A DNA stretch of 41,746 bases from Gammaproteobacteria bacterium (GCA_021151625.1 JAGKWY010000093.1:1-41746), one strand, 5' to 3'. Positions 1 to 8,057 are shown, counted from the first letter of the stretch. Notes: a model not told the origin generated them from the sequence alone. A program made the numbers and translations.

Positions 1-1
1 T

Positions 2-1588
2 TCAACTTCTGATGAAATTACCGATGATGAATTTGATGCGTTGCTCGATCAGTTACATGGCAAAGGTAAAGGCCCCGGTGTTGCCGGTGCCGCAGCACCT
101 GCACCAGCTCCTGTAGCAGCGCCAAAACCGCCAATTGCTACGGGTGGTGGTGAGCTAATTACCGATGATGAATTTGATGCGCTACTTGATCAATTACATG
201 GCAAAGGTAAAGGGCCTGGCGTAGGTAGTGCAGTCGCAACTACTACATCACCACCGCCAGCGGCTAAACCTGCTCCCAAACCCGCGGCAGAAGTAAAACC
301 CACTGCACCCGCGGCGCCAGTTAAAAAGACTGAGCCTCCAAAAGCTGCGCCAGCTGCATCCGCGCCTCCACCTGCACCCGCAGCCGATAAAGATGCACCG
401 CAAGTAGAAACTACTGTGCGTGTAGATACCCAGCGCCTTGATGACATCATGAACATGGTGGGTGAGTTGGTATTGGTTCGCAATCGTCTGGTGCGTTTGG
501 GCAATAGCTCAACCAATGAAGCTTTGGTGAAAGCTGTTGCTAACCTCGATGTCGTAACCGCTGATTTGCAAACATCCGTAATGAAAACGCGGATGCAACC
601 GATCAAAAAAGTATTCGGTCGCTTTCCACGCGTAGTGCGCGATTTGGCGCGCAGTTTGCGCAAAGAAATTAATCTGGAATTAGTGGGTGAAGAAACCGAT
701 CTGGATAAAAACCTGGTTGAGGCGCTTGCAGATCCTTTAGTGCATTTGGTGCGTAACTCGGTTGATCACGGTATTGAATATCCGGAAGTGCGCGAGGCGA
801 ATGGCAAGGCGCGTATCGGTCAGGTCGTTCTCGCTGCCGAGCAAGAAGGCGATCATATTTTGCTATCCATCAGTGATGATGGCGCGGGTATGGACCCGGC
901 AAAATTGCGTCGCATAGCGGTAGAAAAAGGTATGTTTGATGAGGACACTGCCAATCGTTTGTCAGATACCGAAGCCTACAATTTAATTTTTGCCCCAGGA
1001 TTTTCTACCAAGAAAGAAATTTCCGATGTGTCCGGGCGCGGCGTGGGTATGGATGTGGTGAAAACCAAAATTACCCAACTTAACGGTACGGTAGAAATTA
1101 AATCCGAATTGGGTAAGGGCACACGTTTTATCATCAAAGTGCCATTAACCCTGGCCATTATGCCTACGCTGATGTTTATGTTGGGCCAACAAACATTTGC
1201 CTTCCCGCTGGTAAGCGTAAATGAAATTTTCCATATGGATTTAACCAAGAGCCATATTGTAGATGGGCAGGATTGCGTGGCGATTCGCGACCAGGCGATT
1301 CCACTTTTCTACATGAAAGACTGGTTGGTGAAAGGCGCTTACGGTCATCGACCTGATGCGGCCCATGTGGTAATTGTTACTGTGGGTACTCGCCGCGTTG
1401 GTTTTGTGGTGGACCAATTGATCGGCCAGGAAGAGGTGGTTATTAAGCCACTTGGAAAAATGTTGCAGGGAACACCGGGCATGGCCGGTGCAACCATTAC
1501 CGGGGACGGTACCATCGCGTTAATTTTGGATATTCCCAGCTTATTACGTCGCTACGCAAAAGGATCGACGAGTTGGGGACACAACTAA
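2..1588 (+). CDS. cheA: Chemotaxis histidine kinase CheA (5-prime end outside window)
   Basis: CheA is the cytoplasmic kinase that autophosphorylates in response to chemoreceptors and passes phosphate to CheY and CheB. The reading frame is open to the left edge, so the P1 histidine phosphotransfer and P2 domains lie outside. Visible parts in order: an Ala/Pro-rich linker (nt 83-157 and 224-410) holding two copies of an acidic motif beginning ITDDEFDALLDQLHG; the P3 dimerisation helices (nt about 420-640, RLDDIMNMVGELVLVRNRL); the P4 ATPase with N box HLVRNSVDHGIE, G1 DDGAGMD and G2 GRGVGMDVV; and the P5 CheW-like domain (nt about 1140-1580). It ends with TAA at 1586-1588. A hairpin terminator follows before cheB. 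The kinase core appears intact. In polarly flagellated bacteria this linker region of CheA binds ParP/ParC (established for Vibrio); that role here is inferred. Confidence 0.97.
   Translation, partial: STSDEITDDEFDALLDQLHGKGKGPGVAGAAAPAPAPVAAPKPPIATGGGELITDDEFDALLDQLHGKGKGPGVGSAVATTTSPPPAAKPAPKPAAEVKPTAPAAPVKKTEPPKAAPAASAPPPAPAADKDAPQVETTVRVDTQRLDDIMNMVGELVLVRNRLVRLGNSSTNEALVKAVANLDVVTADLQTSVMKTRMQPIKKVFGRFPRVVRDLARSLRKEINLELVGEETDLDKNLVEALADPLVHLVRNSVDHGIEYPEVREANGKARIGQVVLAAEQEGDHILLSISDDGAGMDPAKLRRIAVEKGMFDEDTANRLSDTEAYNLIFAPGFSTKKEISDVSGRGVGMDVVKTKITQLNGTVEIKSELGKGTRFIIKVPLTLAIMPTLMFMLGQQTFAFPLVSVNEIFHMDLTKSHIVDGQDCVAIRDQAIPLFYMKDWLVKGAYGHRPDAAHVVIVTVGTRRVGFVVDQLIGQEEVVIKPLGKMLQGTPGMAGATITGDGTIALILDIPSLLRRYAKGSTSWGHN
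17..223 (+). repeat. Two identical 22-residue acidic motifs in the CheA linker, 141-bp period
   Basis: Copies lie at 17-82 and 158-223, in the same frame and 47 codons apart. They encode exactly the same 22 residues, starting ITDDEFDALLDQLHGKGKG and ending PGV. The codons differ at several third positions (for example TTG CTC versus CTA CTT, CAG versus CAA, GGC CCC versus GGG CCT), so the peptide is conserved while the DNA has drifted. The spacer between them is low-complexity Ala/Pro. More copies may lie left of the window. Confidence 0.9.
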
Positions 1589-1598
1589 TTTATTCAAT

Positions 1599-1625
1599 AA
1601 AATGCCTGCTTTGCGGGCATTTTGA
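1599..1625 (+). terminator. Hairpin terminator between cheA and cheB
   Basis: The stem ATGCCTGC / GCGGGCAT with loop TTT (1603-1620) is flanked by an A run on the left and a T run on the right. It lies 11 bp after the cheA stop and 45 bp before the cheB start. It is an apparent intrinsic terminator or attenuator inside what is otherwise a che operon. Confidence 0.65.
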
Positions 1626-1669
1626 TTGGAGCTGTTTTCCAAAGCAGTTGCAACTGCGGAGTATGTTGA

Positions 1670-2619
1670 ATGCCTGTCCGGGTATTAGTCGTCGATGATT
1701 CCAATTTCTTTCAGCATCGCCTGAAAGACATTATTAATGAGCACCCGGATTTAAAAGTAATTGGTATTGCCAGCAATGGTCGCGAAGCGATTTTGCTGAA
1801 GTGTCGCGCAGTTCCGAAGCGCTGAAGAAAAAATTACATGAGCGTTTAATCACTCTTGCTGGTGCAAGTGCCCGTATAGCATCGCCGACGTCAGCCATTG
1901 AACCGAAAACTGCTGCGCCAACAACTTCTTCGCAGACATCAAGTATTCGTGCTGCAGCGCCTGCACCGACAACTGTGCTTGCCAGGCCTCAGGTTTCAAG
2001 CTCGCAGGATGAAAATAAATCAGCCGCACCGGATAATTATCGCCTGAAGAACAAACCTAAAATTCTAGTGATAGGTGCATCTACTGGCGGCCCAGTCGCG
2101 CTGGCAGAAGTGTTGATTACCTTACCGGCAAATTTCCCCTTGCCCATCGTTCTTGTGCAGCACATGCCAGAAAATTTCACCAAAGCTTTTGCAGAGCGTT
2201 TAAATAAGCAATGCAAAATCCAGGTACGCGAAGCGGTAGATGGCGATCAGTTGCAACCAGGTTTGGCATTGCTGGCACCCGGTGGGAAACAATTGATGCT
2301 GGATAAACGCAACGGCGGTTCAGTGCGTGTGTTACCGGATGATGATCGCGTTACTTACAAACCTTCGTTGGATATCACCTTTGGTTCCGCAGCGAATACC
2401 TACGCCGATAAAGTGTTGGGAGTCGTGTTGACCGGTATGGGTTCCGATGGATGTAAAGGTGCTGGTATATTGAAACAAATGGGCTCGTCGCTTTGGTCGC
2501 AAGATGAGGCCAGTTGCGTGATTTATGGCATGCCCATGGCGGTTGCTCGCGCAGGTTATTCAGATAAAGTGCTTAGCCTGAAAGACATTGGGCCGCGACT
2601 GGTGCGAGAGGTTATGTAA
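1670..2619 (+). pseudogene. cheB: cheB, receiver domain deleted and frameshifted; methylesterase domain intact
   Basis: CheB demethylates (and deamidates) chemoreceptors, and phosphorylation of its N-terminal receiver activates it. An ATG at 1670, behind GGAG at 1659-1662, starts a normal receiver (VRVLVVDDSNFFQHRL ... SNGREAI). At about 1790-1792 the sequence jumps to what should be the end of the receiver (FAEVSRSSEAL) in another frame. Translation from 1670 stops at 1823-1825 after 51 residues. By comparison with Pseudomonas CheB about 65-70 residues are missing, including the phosphoacceptor Asp and the conserved Lys. From GTG 1801 an open frame of 272 codons continues through a linker (to about nt 2040) and a complete methylesterase domain with catalytic Ser (VIGASTGGP), His (VLVQHMP) and Asp (LTGMGSDG). 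If that GTG is used, a constitutive esterase could be made, but it has no evident ribosome site. An assembly collapse would look the same. Confidence 0.85.
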
Positions 2620-3365
2620 TGGATGTACTAAGTATTATCGGGGTTATTGTCGCATTTGCAGCCATTATCGGCGGCAACTTTATGGAGGGTGGCGGGTTAG
2701 GCACTTTGGCGAATGGCCCGGCAGCATTTATTGTTATCGGTGGGACCTTAGGTGCGGCAATGTTGCAAACCTCCAAAAATAGTTTGCGCCGTGCGTTAAG
2801 AATTATTCGCTGGGTTGTTAAACCGCCTTACGTACCTTTTAAACAAGGCGTTTCCAATATTGCGCGTTGGGCAGCTGCTGCGCGTAAAGATGGTTTGTTG
2901 GGGTTGGAATCAATTTCTGAGCGGGAAAAAGATCCGTTTGCCAAAAAAGGTTTGCAGTTACTGGTGGATGGCAATGAGCCTGAAGTGATTCGTCGCATTC
3001 TGGAAACGGATTTAATTGTGGATGAGCAACGCGATTTTGACGCGATAAAATTCTACGAATGCATGGGCGGTTACGCGCCTACCATTGGCATTATCGGCGC
3101 CGTTATGGGCTTGATTCATGTGATGAATAATTTGGCTGACCCTGCAACCCTGGGGCCGGGAATTGCTATTGCATTTGTGGCAACAATTTATGGTGTGGCG
3201 CTGGCCAACCTGGTTTTTATCCCGGTATCCAACAAATTGCGTATGTGTGTCAATGAAAATTCGCAGTACCGCGAGTTGATTATTGAAGGCATTATTGCGA
3301 TAGCCGATGGTGAAAACCCGCGCTCGATTGAAATGAAGCTCAACGGCTATTTGCATAGGCACTGA
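2619..3365 (+). CDS. motC: Flagellar motor stator protein MotC (MotA family)
   Basis: MotC is an inner-membrane stator subunit of the MotA/PomA family. With MotD it forms a proton channel that drives the flagellar motor; in pseudomonads it is the second stator, next to MotAB. The 248-residue protein begins with a hydrophobic segment and GGNFMEGG, has a long cytoplasmic loop (residues about 65-145), and then the paired helices with the conserved YAPTIGIIGAVMGLIHVM, carrying the Pro needed for torque. The ATG overlaps the cheB stop by one base (TAATG), implying translational coupling. motD begins 15 bp downstream. Assignment to MotC rather than MotA/PomA rests on the che-cluster context and on the C terminus NPRSIEMKLNGYL. 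Confidence 0.93.
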   Translation: MDVLSIIGVIVAFAAIIGGNFMEGGGLGTLANGPAAFIVIGGTLGAAMLQTSKNSLRRALRIIRWVVKPPYVPFKQGVSNIARWAAAARKDGLLGLESISEREKDPFAKKGLQLLVDGNEPEVIRRILETDLIVDEQRDFDAIKFYECMGGYAPTIGIIGAVMGLIHVMNNLADPATLGPGIAIAFVATIYGVALANLVFIPVSNKLRMCVNENSQYRELIIEGIIAIADGENPRSIEMKLNGYLHRH

Positions 3366-3380
3366 GGTTAAGTTGAATTT

Positions 3381-4253
3381 ATGGTGCGTCGCAGGCGAGA
3401 AGATATCCACATAAACCATGAGCGCTGGTTAGTGTCTTATGCGGATTTTATTACGCTATTGTTTGCCTTCTTTGTAGTGATGTATTCCATTTCCCAAGTG
3501 AATGACAGCAAGTACCGCGTGCTGTCAGATACCTTTATTGAAGCTTTTAATCAGCCAACTGATTCGCAAACCAATGCTGATCCCTCCGAACAATTAAACC
3601 CTTCCAATGATGTTATCACCCCGATCGATATGGGGAAAACGGCGCAAGCTACCACCGATCAACAAGAAACACCTGTAGTGATTAGCGACACAGGTGTGGT
3701 TGCTGAAACAACGAGTTCAGTAGCTGCTTCTGCGGAGGCGGTGACTACCAGTGATGAGCTCTCGCAAATATCTGACTTGGTAACTGAAAAATTTTCCCAG
3801 TTAATTGATGATCAGATGATTCAGGTTTCCAGCAATGAGTTATGGCTGCAAATTGAATTAAAAGACAGTATTTTATTTAGCTCTGGTAGTGCAGACGCTA
3901 GCGAGCAAGCGCAGAAAATTTTTGACGAAATCGCGTTAATACTTAAAAGCTACTCCAATCCGGTTCAGGTTGAAGGCTTCACTGATAATATTCCCATCAA
4001 CAGCGCTAAATACCCTACCAATTGGGAATTATCTACCGCACGTGCCAGCGCTATCGTAAAGTATCTGGCGAGCAAGGGGGTTACACCAGAACGGCTATCG
4101 GCGGTAGGGTATGGTGAGTATCAGCCAGTTGCGTCTAATGAAACTGATGTGGGTAGGGCGCAAAATCGTCGTGTCGCTATTATGGTGGCCAAGCGCAAAA
4201 TGGATCGCCCAAAGGTTAATGTACAACAACCGTCTACCAAACCGGTGGAGTAA
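3381..4253 (+). CDS. motD: Flagellar motor stator protein MotD (MotB family, OmpA-like)
   Basis: MotD is the ion-carrying and peptidoglycan-anchoring partner of MotC. Residues 1-12 are basic and cytoplasmic. A single membrane helix follows, VSYADFITLLFAFFVVMYS, whose Asp is the essential proton-binding residue. Next comes an extended Ser/Thr/Gln-rich periplasmic linker (about 50-130) and an OmpA/MotB peptidoglycan-binding domain with VEGFTDNIPINS and LSAVGYGEYQPV ... GRAQNRRV. The length (290 residues) is normal. It lies in the motC operon. Its stop is 9 bp from the end of a convergent gene on the other strand, so the rightward che transcript probably ends or collides here. Confidence 0.93.
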   Translation: MVRRRREDIHINHERWLVSYADFITLLFAFFVVMYSISQVNDSKYRVLSDTFIEAFNQPTDSQTNADPSEQLNPSNDVITPIDMGKTAQATTDQQETPVVISDTGVVAETTSSVAASAEAVTTSDELSQISDLVTEKFSQLIDDQMIQVSSNELWLQIELKDSILFSSGSADASEQAQKIFDEIALILKSYSNPVQVEGFTDNIPINSAKYPTNWELSTARASAIVKYLASKGVTPERLSAVGYGEYQPVASNETDVGRAQNRRVAIMVAKRKMDRPKVNVQQPSTKPVE

Positions 4254-4262
4254 TTTTTAACT

Positions 4263-5129
4263 TTATTGATTGAAAGTTGTTAATTGGATTGTGGTGCGAT
4301 TTTTCTCTTTCAGTAATTTTTCTCCCCAGCGTAAATTATCAATACTGCTAAAAAGCTCATTGAAACTTCCATCGGCAATTGCCATCTTCAAACCTTTTTC
4401 AATGCGTGCAGCAAGTTCTATATTGTCGCTTCGCACATAAAAATAAACCGGGTTTTCATAGCGAAGAAATAATGATTTCTCCAGTGTTATGCCTTGATCT
4501 GCATGAGTATCGACTTCAGTTCTAACCTGGTAAACACCGCGTGAAAAATAATCAAAGCGATTGGATTTAAGCATCTTGAATAAATTGAAATAACTCATGC
4601 TCAACACCAGGGGCAATCCATTTTCTTCCATTACCCTGCGATCAGGCCAGTGGGATCCAATACCGCCTTTGAATTTGCGTAAATCTGCAAGTGTTTTTAC
4701 CTTAGAGAATCCATCCTGATCCTGAGAGCGAATGAGGAATACCCTGTAATCACTCAGGTTTTTTAGTAAACGAATCGGGATGGGAGTCAGTTGGTAGCGT
4801 TGGTTTTGGGAGTAGGGCATCCAGGTTACATCGACACGGCCGCGCTCTATCTCGCGCAACAGTCGATTGGTTATTGGCATTACCGGTATAAATGTGAGTT
4901 TGTACGGACCGTGTGTAGGAATCGTTTTCGTGAGTGCCAGCTCTAATAGCCGGCTGTAATAGTAATCGTCGTGATCCTGCTTCAGGTTTTCCTCGCAGGC
5001 AATAACGACTTGGGTAATGTTGTTTTCCTGCTTTGGTTTTTCCTTGGCTTGCAGGTTAATAGTAAAGATAAAAGCGACAAGGCCGACAACAAATGATAGG
5101 CCTGAAGCGCTGAGATAGTTTCTGGACAT
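4263..5129 (-). CDS. Periplasmic solute-binding protein-like (SBP_bac_3 type)
   Basis: This is a secreted protein of about 288 residues resembling family-3 periplasmic amino-acid-binding proteins. There is a signal peptide in residues about 1-28 (hydrophobic FVVGLVAFIFTINLQAK), then a two-lobed binding fold: early strand TQVVIACEENL, middle RLLREIERGRVDVTWMP, SHWPDRRVMEENG and the late YENPVYFYVRS / AARIEKGLKMAIADGSF, typical of this fold. I start at ATG 5129; a GTG at 5138 is possible. No membrane permease or ATPase lies beside it, so it may serve as a sensor or orphan binding protein. It sits on the opposite strand between motD and parC, where pseudomonads usually have nothing, so it appears to be an insertion into the che locus. 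The ligand cannot be read from sequence. Confidence 0.75.
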   Translation of the reverse strand: MSRNYLSASGLSFVVGLVAFIFTINLQAKEKPKQENNITQVVIACEENLKQDHDDYYYSRLLELALTKTIPTHGPYKLTFIPVMPITNRLLREIERGRVDVTWMPYSQNQRYQLTPIPIRLLKNLSDYRVFLIRSQDQDGFSKVKTLADLRKFKGGIGSHWPDRRVMEENGLPLVLSMSYFNLFKMLKSNRFDYFSRGVYQVRTEVDTHADQGITLEKSLFLRYENPVYFYVRSDNIELAARIEKGLKMAIADGSFNELFSSIDNLRWGEKLLKEKNRTTIQLTTFNQ

Positions 5130-5493
5130 CGTTACCACATCAGAAAAATGGATGGCATCAGGAATTACATTGGACTCAATGATAGTCTAGCCCTGAAAAA
5201 ACAATGCAATCATTCAGAAGTGTTAAGGACAGCGCCTGGATTGGGTTTGCTTGTCTAATGTTGGCTTGAACTTGGCGATAGCTGGGCAATAATAAATATC
5301 CCCCTGAACAAAATGTGAGCTACCTAAAAAGATTTGCTGCGTTCTTTTCTGGCGGTTAGTGGTTTTCAGGATGATAATCATGCCAGTAATGGAGTGAATC
5401 TTCCTGGTTGCCGGCATGGAGATTGCTTTGATAGGGGATATGGGTGTTTTAAGATTAATGTGTCTGGTATTTGACGCCAGAGAGGATCGATAA
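5130..5493. other. Intergenic region before parC, no convincing gene
   Basis: About 360 bp separate the minus-strand binding-protein gene from parC. I see no strong hairpin and no convincing gene. A 95-codon minus frame (5223-5510) overlaps the parC start and has no family-like features. A 25-codon plus frame (5416-5493) ends exactly where parC begins and could at most be a coupled leader. The region must hold the promoters for both the binding-protein gene and parC. AGAGAGGAT just before 5494 is the parC ribosome site. Confidence 0.5.
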
Positions 5494-6330
5494 GTGCGGA
5501 TCTTGGCCATTGCAAATCAAAAGGGTGGGGTGGGTAAAACCACAACGACTGTTGCCTTGGGTGGGCTTATCGCCAACTCTGGCCATAGGGTACTGCTGCT
5601 GGATATTGACCCTCACGGCTCCTTATCCACCTGGTTTGGAATTGATCCGGACGCGCAAGCGCTTAGCAGTTATACCTTGTTTCAGGAACGCAAAGAGCTT
5701 TCCTATCAGTCAGTGAAACGGCTGGTTTTGCCAACCCAATTTGCAAATATTGAAGTTATTCCTGCGACTACCGCGCTGGCGACGCTGGAGCGCCAGGCGA
5801 TAGGCCAGGATGGTATGGGCTTAGTATTGAGCCGTGCTTTGTCGCTATTAGCTGATGAATACGATTATGTACTGATAGATACGCCGCCATTACTGGGCGT
5901 ACTCATGGTAAATGCCCTGGCAGCTTGCCAGTATCTTGTGGTGCCAGTGCAGACTGAGTTCCTTGCCTTAAAGGGGCTGGAGCGTATGGTCAATACACTA
6001 AATATGATGTCTCGCTCGCGCAAAAAAGCGCTGGATTACACGGTGGTACCGGTAATGTTTGATCGTCGTACCCAGGCGTCAGTAACCAGTTTGCGCAGCA
6101 TTCGCAATACTTACCCTGAGCAGTCCTGGCCAGGACATGTTCCGGTGGATACTCGTTTTCGCGATGCAAGTAAGGCAGGTATTCCACCCCATTTGTTTGA
6201 TCCTGCCAGCAGGGGTGTTGAAGCCTATACCTCGCTCTGGCATTGGCTGGAAAAGAAATTCAAACAACTCGAATCAACTACACCTTCATCAGGTCCGGTG
6301 ATGGCTAGCAAGGCAGGTGCATTGTCGTGA
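5494..6330 (+). CDS. parC: ParA-type ATPase ParC, polar positioning of chemotaxis arrays
   Basis: This is a member of the ParA/MinD P-loop ATPase family. In Vibrio and Pseudomonas the ParA homologue encoded between motor and cheW genes (ParC) recruits chemosensory arrays to the old pole and helps share them at division. Seen here: deviant Walker A QKGGVGKTTT (residues 9-18), Walker A-prime LLDIDPHGSLS, and Walker B DYVLIDTPP. The length is 278 residues. The start is GTG at 5494, chosen because AGAGAGGAT lies just upstream and the glycine-rich loop is at its normal distance. Its stop overlaps the next start by four bases (GTGA). The family is certain; the ParC role is inferred from gene order. 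Confidence 0.9.
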   Translation: MRILAIANQKGGVGKTTTTVALGGLIANSGHRVLLLDIDPHGSLSTWFGIDPDAQALSSYTLFQERKELSYQSVKRLVLPTQFANIEVIPATTALATLERQAIGQDGMGLVLSRALSLLADEYDYVLIDTPPLLGVLMVNALAACQYLVVPVQTEFLALKGLERMVNTLNMMSRSRKKALDYTVVPVMFDRRTQASVTSLRSIRNTYPEQSWPGHVPVDTRFRDASKAGIPPHLFDPASRGVEAYTSLWHWLEKKFKQLESTTPSSGPVMASKAGALS

Positions 6331-7406
6331 GCTCAAAACAATCATCGGGTGATGGTACTTCTACCCCCGATGACATCCTCAATAATTATCTGGATGACTT
6401 ACTCGGTGGAGAAGATCCACTGGGCGTCGCGCTGGGTGTAATGGAGGCCCAGGTTACACCGCTTGCTGCCAACGCTGGTTCAGCAAGGGTAGTTCCCTTG
6501 CCTACAAAAAAGGTTGTCGAAAAGGCGAGTGAGTTTGCTGATACTAAAACCAAAGAACGCAAACCTGCTAAATCTCATTTGCGTGCAGAATTACCCCCTG
6601 CAGTACCGCCTATTGCACCGCCAAAACCCAAAGCAGAACTGTTGTCAGAACCAAAATCATCATTTGTTGAACCAGAGGTTATACAAACCCGGGAGCAAAA
6701 ATTAAAACTGGAAAAGCTGCTTCAATCGGCGCGTACTCAATTGCTGGTAGAGACATCGGTAGAAGTGGCAGTTGAAGTGCAAACCAAAACGGCATTTGTG
6801 GAAAACCCTGCAGAAATTCAAGAATGGGATGTTGAAGTCGCAGAAGTGACTTTGGTTCCTGAGCCTGTTTTACAAGTGCCACCAGCGGAAGCTACACAGG
6901 TAGGGCATTTTCAGCTTGAGGGAGTGGAGTGGCAGGAAAATGGTCGTCCTCAATGGGCGCAATCCCGTTTTGATGTATTGTTATTTCAGGTGTCTGGATT
7001 AACCTTGGCGGTACCACTGATTTCGCTCGGGCAAATACAACCACTCACCGATGAGTTGACACCATTATTTGGCCAGGCGGATTGGTTTATGGGTTTGCAA
7101 CCAACTCCGGCCGGTAAAATTCGCACGGTAAATACCGCTAAGTTTGTTATGCCCGAACGCTACGATGAGTCCTTTACCCAAACAGCCAAATACGTAGTTT
7201 CCATTAACGGTGTGCCCTGGGGGTTGGCGGTAGATTCTGTTAATCAGCCAATTACCCTTGAGCCGGAAGATGTGAAGTGGCGTGGTGATCGCAGCAAGCG
7301 CCCCTGGCTTGCCGGCACGGTGAAGGATCATATGTGTGCCTTGTTGGATATCCCTCGCATCGGGCAGATGTTGATCGATGCGGATAAGAATTTTGTTCCG
7401 GCCTAA
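6327..7406 (+). CDS. parP: CheW-domain array anchor ParP
   Basis: ParP is a CheW-like protein. In Vibrio it links the ParC ATPase to CheA and keeps CheA in polar arrays through a C-terminal AIF domain. The protein has 359 residues. The N terminus holds an acidic helix TPDDILNNYLDDLLG (13-27) resembling the CheA linker repeats. A Pro/Glu/Val-rich unstructured stretch follows (about 45-200). A CheW-fold domain is at about 210-350 (FDVLLFQVSGLTLAVPLISLGQI ... WLAGTVKDHMCALLDIP). It starts at GTG 6327, overlapping the parC stop by four bases, so ParC and ParP are translationally coupled. The CheW fold is clear; the ParP name comes from this architecture and from coupling to the ParA gene. Confidence 0.85.
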   Translation: MSSKQSSGDGTSTPDDILNNYLDDLLGGEDPLGVALGVMEAQVTPLAANAGSARVVPLPTKKVVEKASEFADTKTKERKPAKSHLRAELPPAVPPIAPPKPKAELLSEPKSSFVEPEVIQTREQKLKLEKLLQSARTQLLVETSVEVAVEVQTKTAFVENPAEIQEWDVEVAEVTLVPEPVLQVPPAEATQVGHFQLEGVEWQENGRPQWAQSRFDVLLFQVSGLTLAVPLISLGQIQPLTDELTPLFGQADWFMGLQPTPAGKIRTVNTAKFVMPERYDESFTQTAKYVVSINGVPWGLAVDSVNQPITLEPEDVKWRGDRSKRPWLAGTVKDHMCALLDIPRIGQMLIDADKNFVPA

Positions 7407-7530
7407 ATGCGTGTAAGGCGAGTTAATTTAGTGCTCCTGCAAAAGTGGCATAGGAAAAGTCCTCAACTATAGTTATAACGACATTTATCGATTTGCCGCC
7501 GGCGGCAGGCGGCTCCAGAGGAACATGAAG
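7407..7530 (+). promoter_or_regulatory. parP-cheW spacer with a 14-bp perfect palindrome
   Basis: This is the longest gap within the parC-parP-cheW-fipA run and may hold a promoter. It contains the perfect palindrome TGCCGCCGGCGGCA (7494-7507) just before the cheW ribosome site AGAGGA (7517-7522). I looked for a flagellar sigma-28 promoter and found no good match to GCCGATAA. Function is unknown. Confidence 0.3.
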
Positions 7531-8016
7531 ATGGCAACTGATGTAGCAAAGAATAAAAGCACTGATGATCCGGTGTTGCAGTGGGTGACTTTTCGTCTGG
7601 ATGGAGAAACCTACGGTATTAATGTAATGCAGGTACAAGAGGTTCTGCGTTATTCTGAAATCGCTCCGGTGCCTGGTGCGCCATCCTATGTGTTGGGCAT
7701 TATCAATTTGCGCGGCAATGTGGTGACAGTAATAGATACTCGTCATCGTTTTAATTTATCTAGTGGTGAGATTACCGACAATACACGTATTGTGATTATT
7801 GAAACTGACCGCCATGTGATTGGTATTCTGGTAGATAGCGTTGCGGAAGTGGTTTACTTGCGCCAGTCAGAAATTGAAATGGCCCCTAATGTCGGCAACG
7901 AAGAAAGTGCGAAATTTATCCAGGGCGTGTGCCACAAGAACAATGAGTTGCTGATTTTGATTGATTTGAATAAATTATTGACTAGTGAAGAGTGGTCAGA
8001 GTTGGAAGATATTTAA
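7531..8016 (+). CDS. cheW: Chemotaxis coupling protein CheW
   Basis: CheW bridges receptors and CheA in the signalling array. The protein is a single CheW domain of about 161 residues: QWVTFRLDGETYGINVMQVQEV, then YVLGIINLRGNVVTVIDTR (the conserved receptor- and CheA-contacting region), VDSVAEVVYL, and a C-terminal LLILIDLNKLL. I prefer ATG 7531 because AGAGGA lies 8 bp upstream; the ATG at 7525 would be only 2 bp from it. It is followed by fipA 41 bp later. This is the canonical CheW of the cluster, distinct from the longer ParP upstream. Confidence 0.95.
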   Translation: MATDVAKNKSTDDPVLQWVTFRLDGETYGINVMQVQEVLRYSEIAPVPGAPSYVLGIINLRGNVVTVIDTRHRFNLSSGEITDNTRIVIIETDRHVIGILVDSVAEVVYLRQSEIEMAPNVGNEESAKFIQGVCHKNNELLILIDLNKLLTSEEWSELEDI

Positions 8017-8057
8017 TTCCTCATGCCACTTATGGATATGAGTGCTGGAACTAATTC

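Noticed and set aside
190..663. 157-codon minus-strand open frame opposite cheA
   Set aside because: Low-complexity shadow of the Ala/Pro-rich cheA linker. No domain, no ribosome site.
5416..5493. 25-codon frame ending exactly at the parC GTG
   Set aside because: Could be a coupled leader peptide, but it has no clear ribosome site and no conservation can be shown from this window alone.
5223..5510. 95-codon minus-strand frame between the binding-protein gene and parC
   Set aside because: Overlaps the parC start, has no recognisable motif and a composition unlike a real protein here.
7447..7500. Possible flagellar sigma-28 promoter before cheW
   Set aside because: The AAAAGTCCTCAAC stretch is suggestive of a -35 element, but no GCCGATAA-like -10 lies at the right distance.
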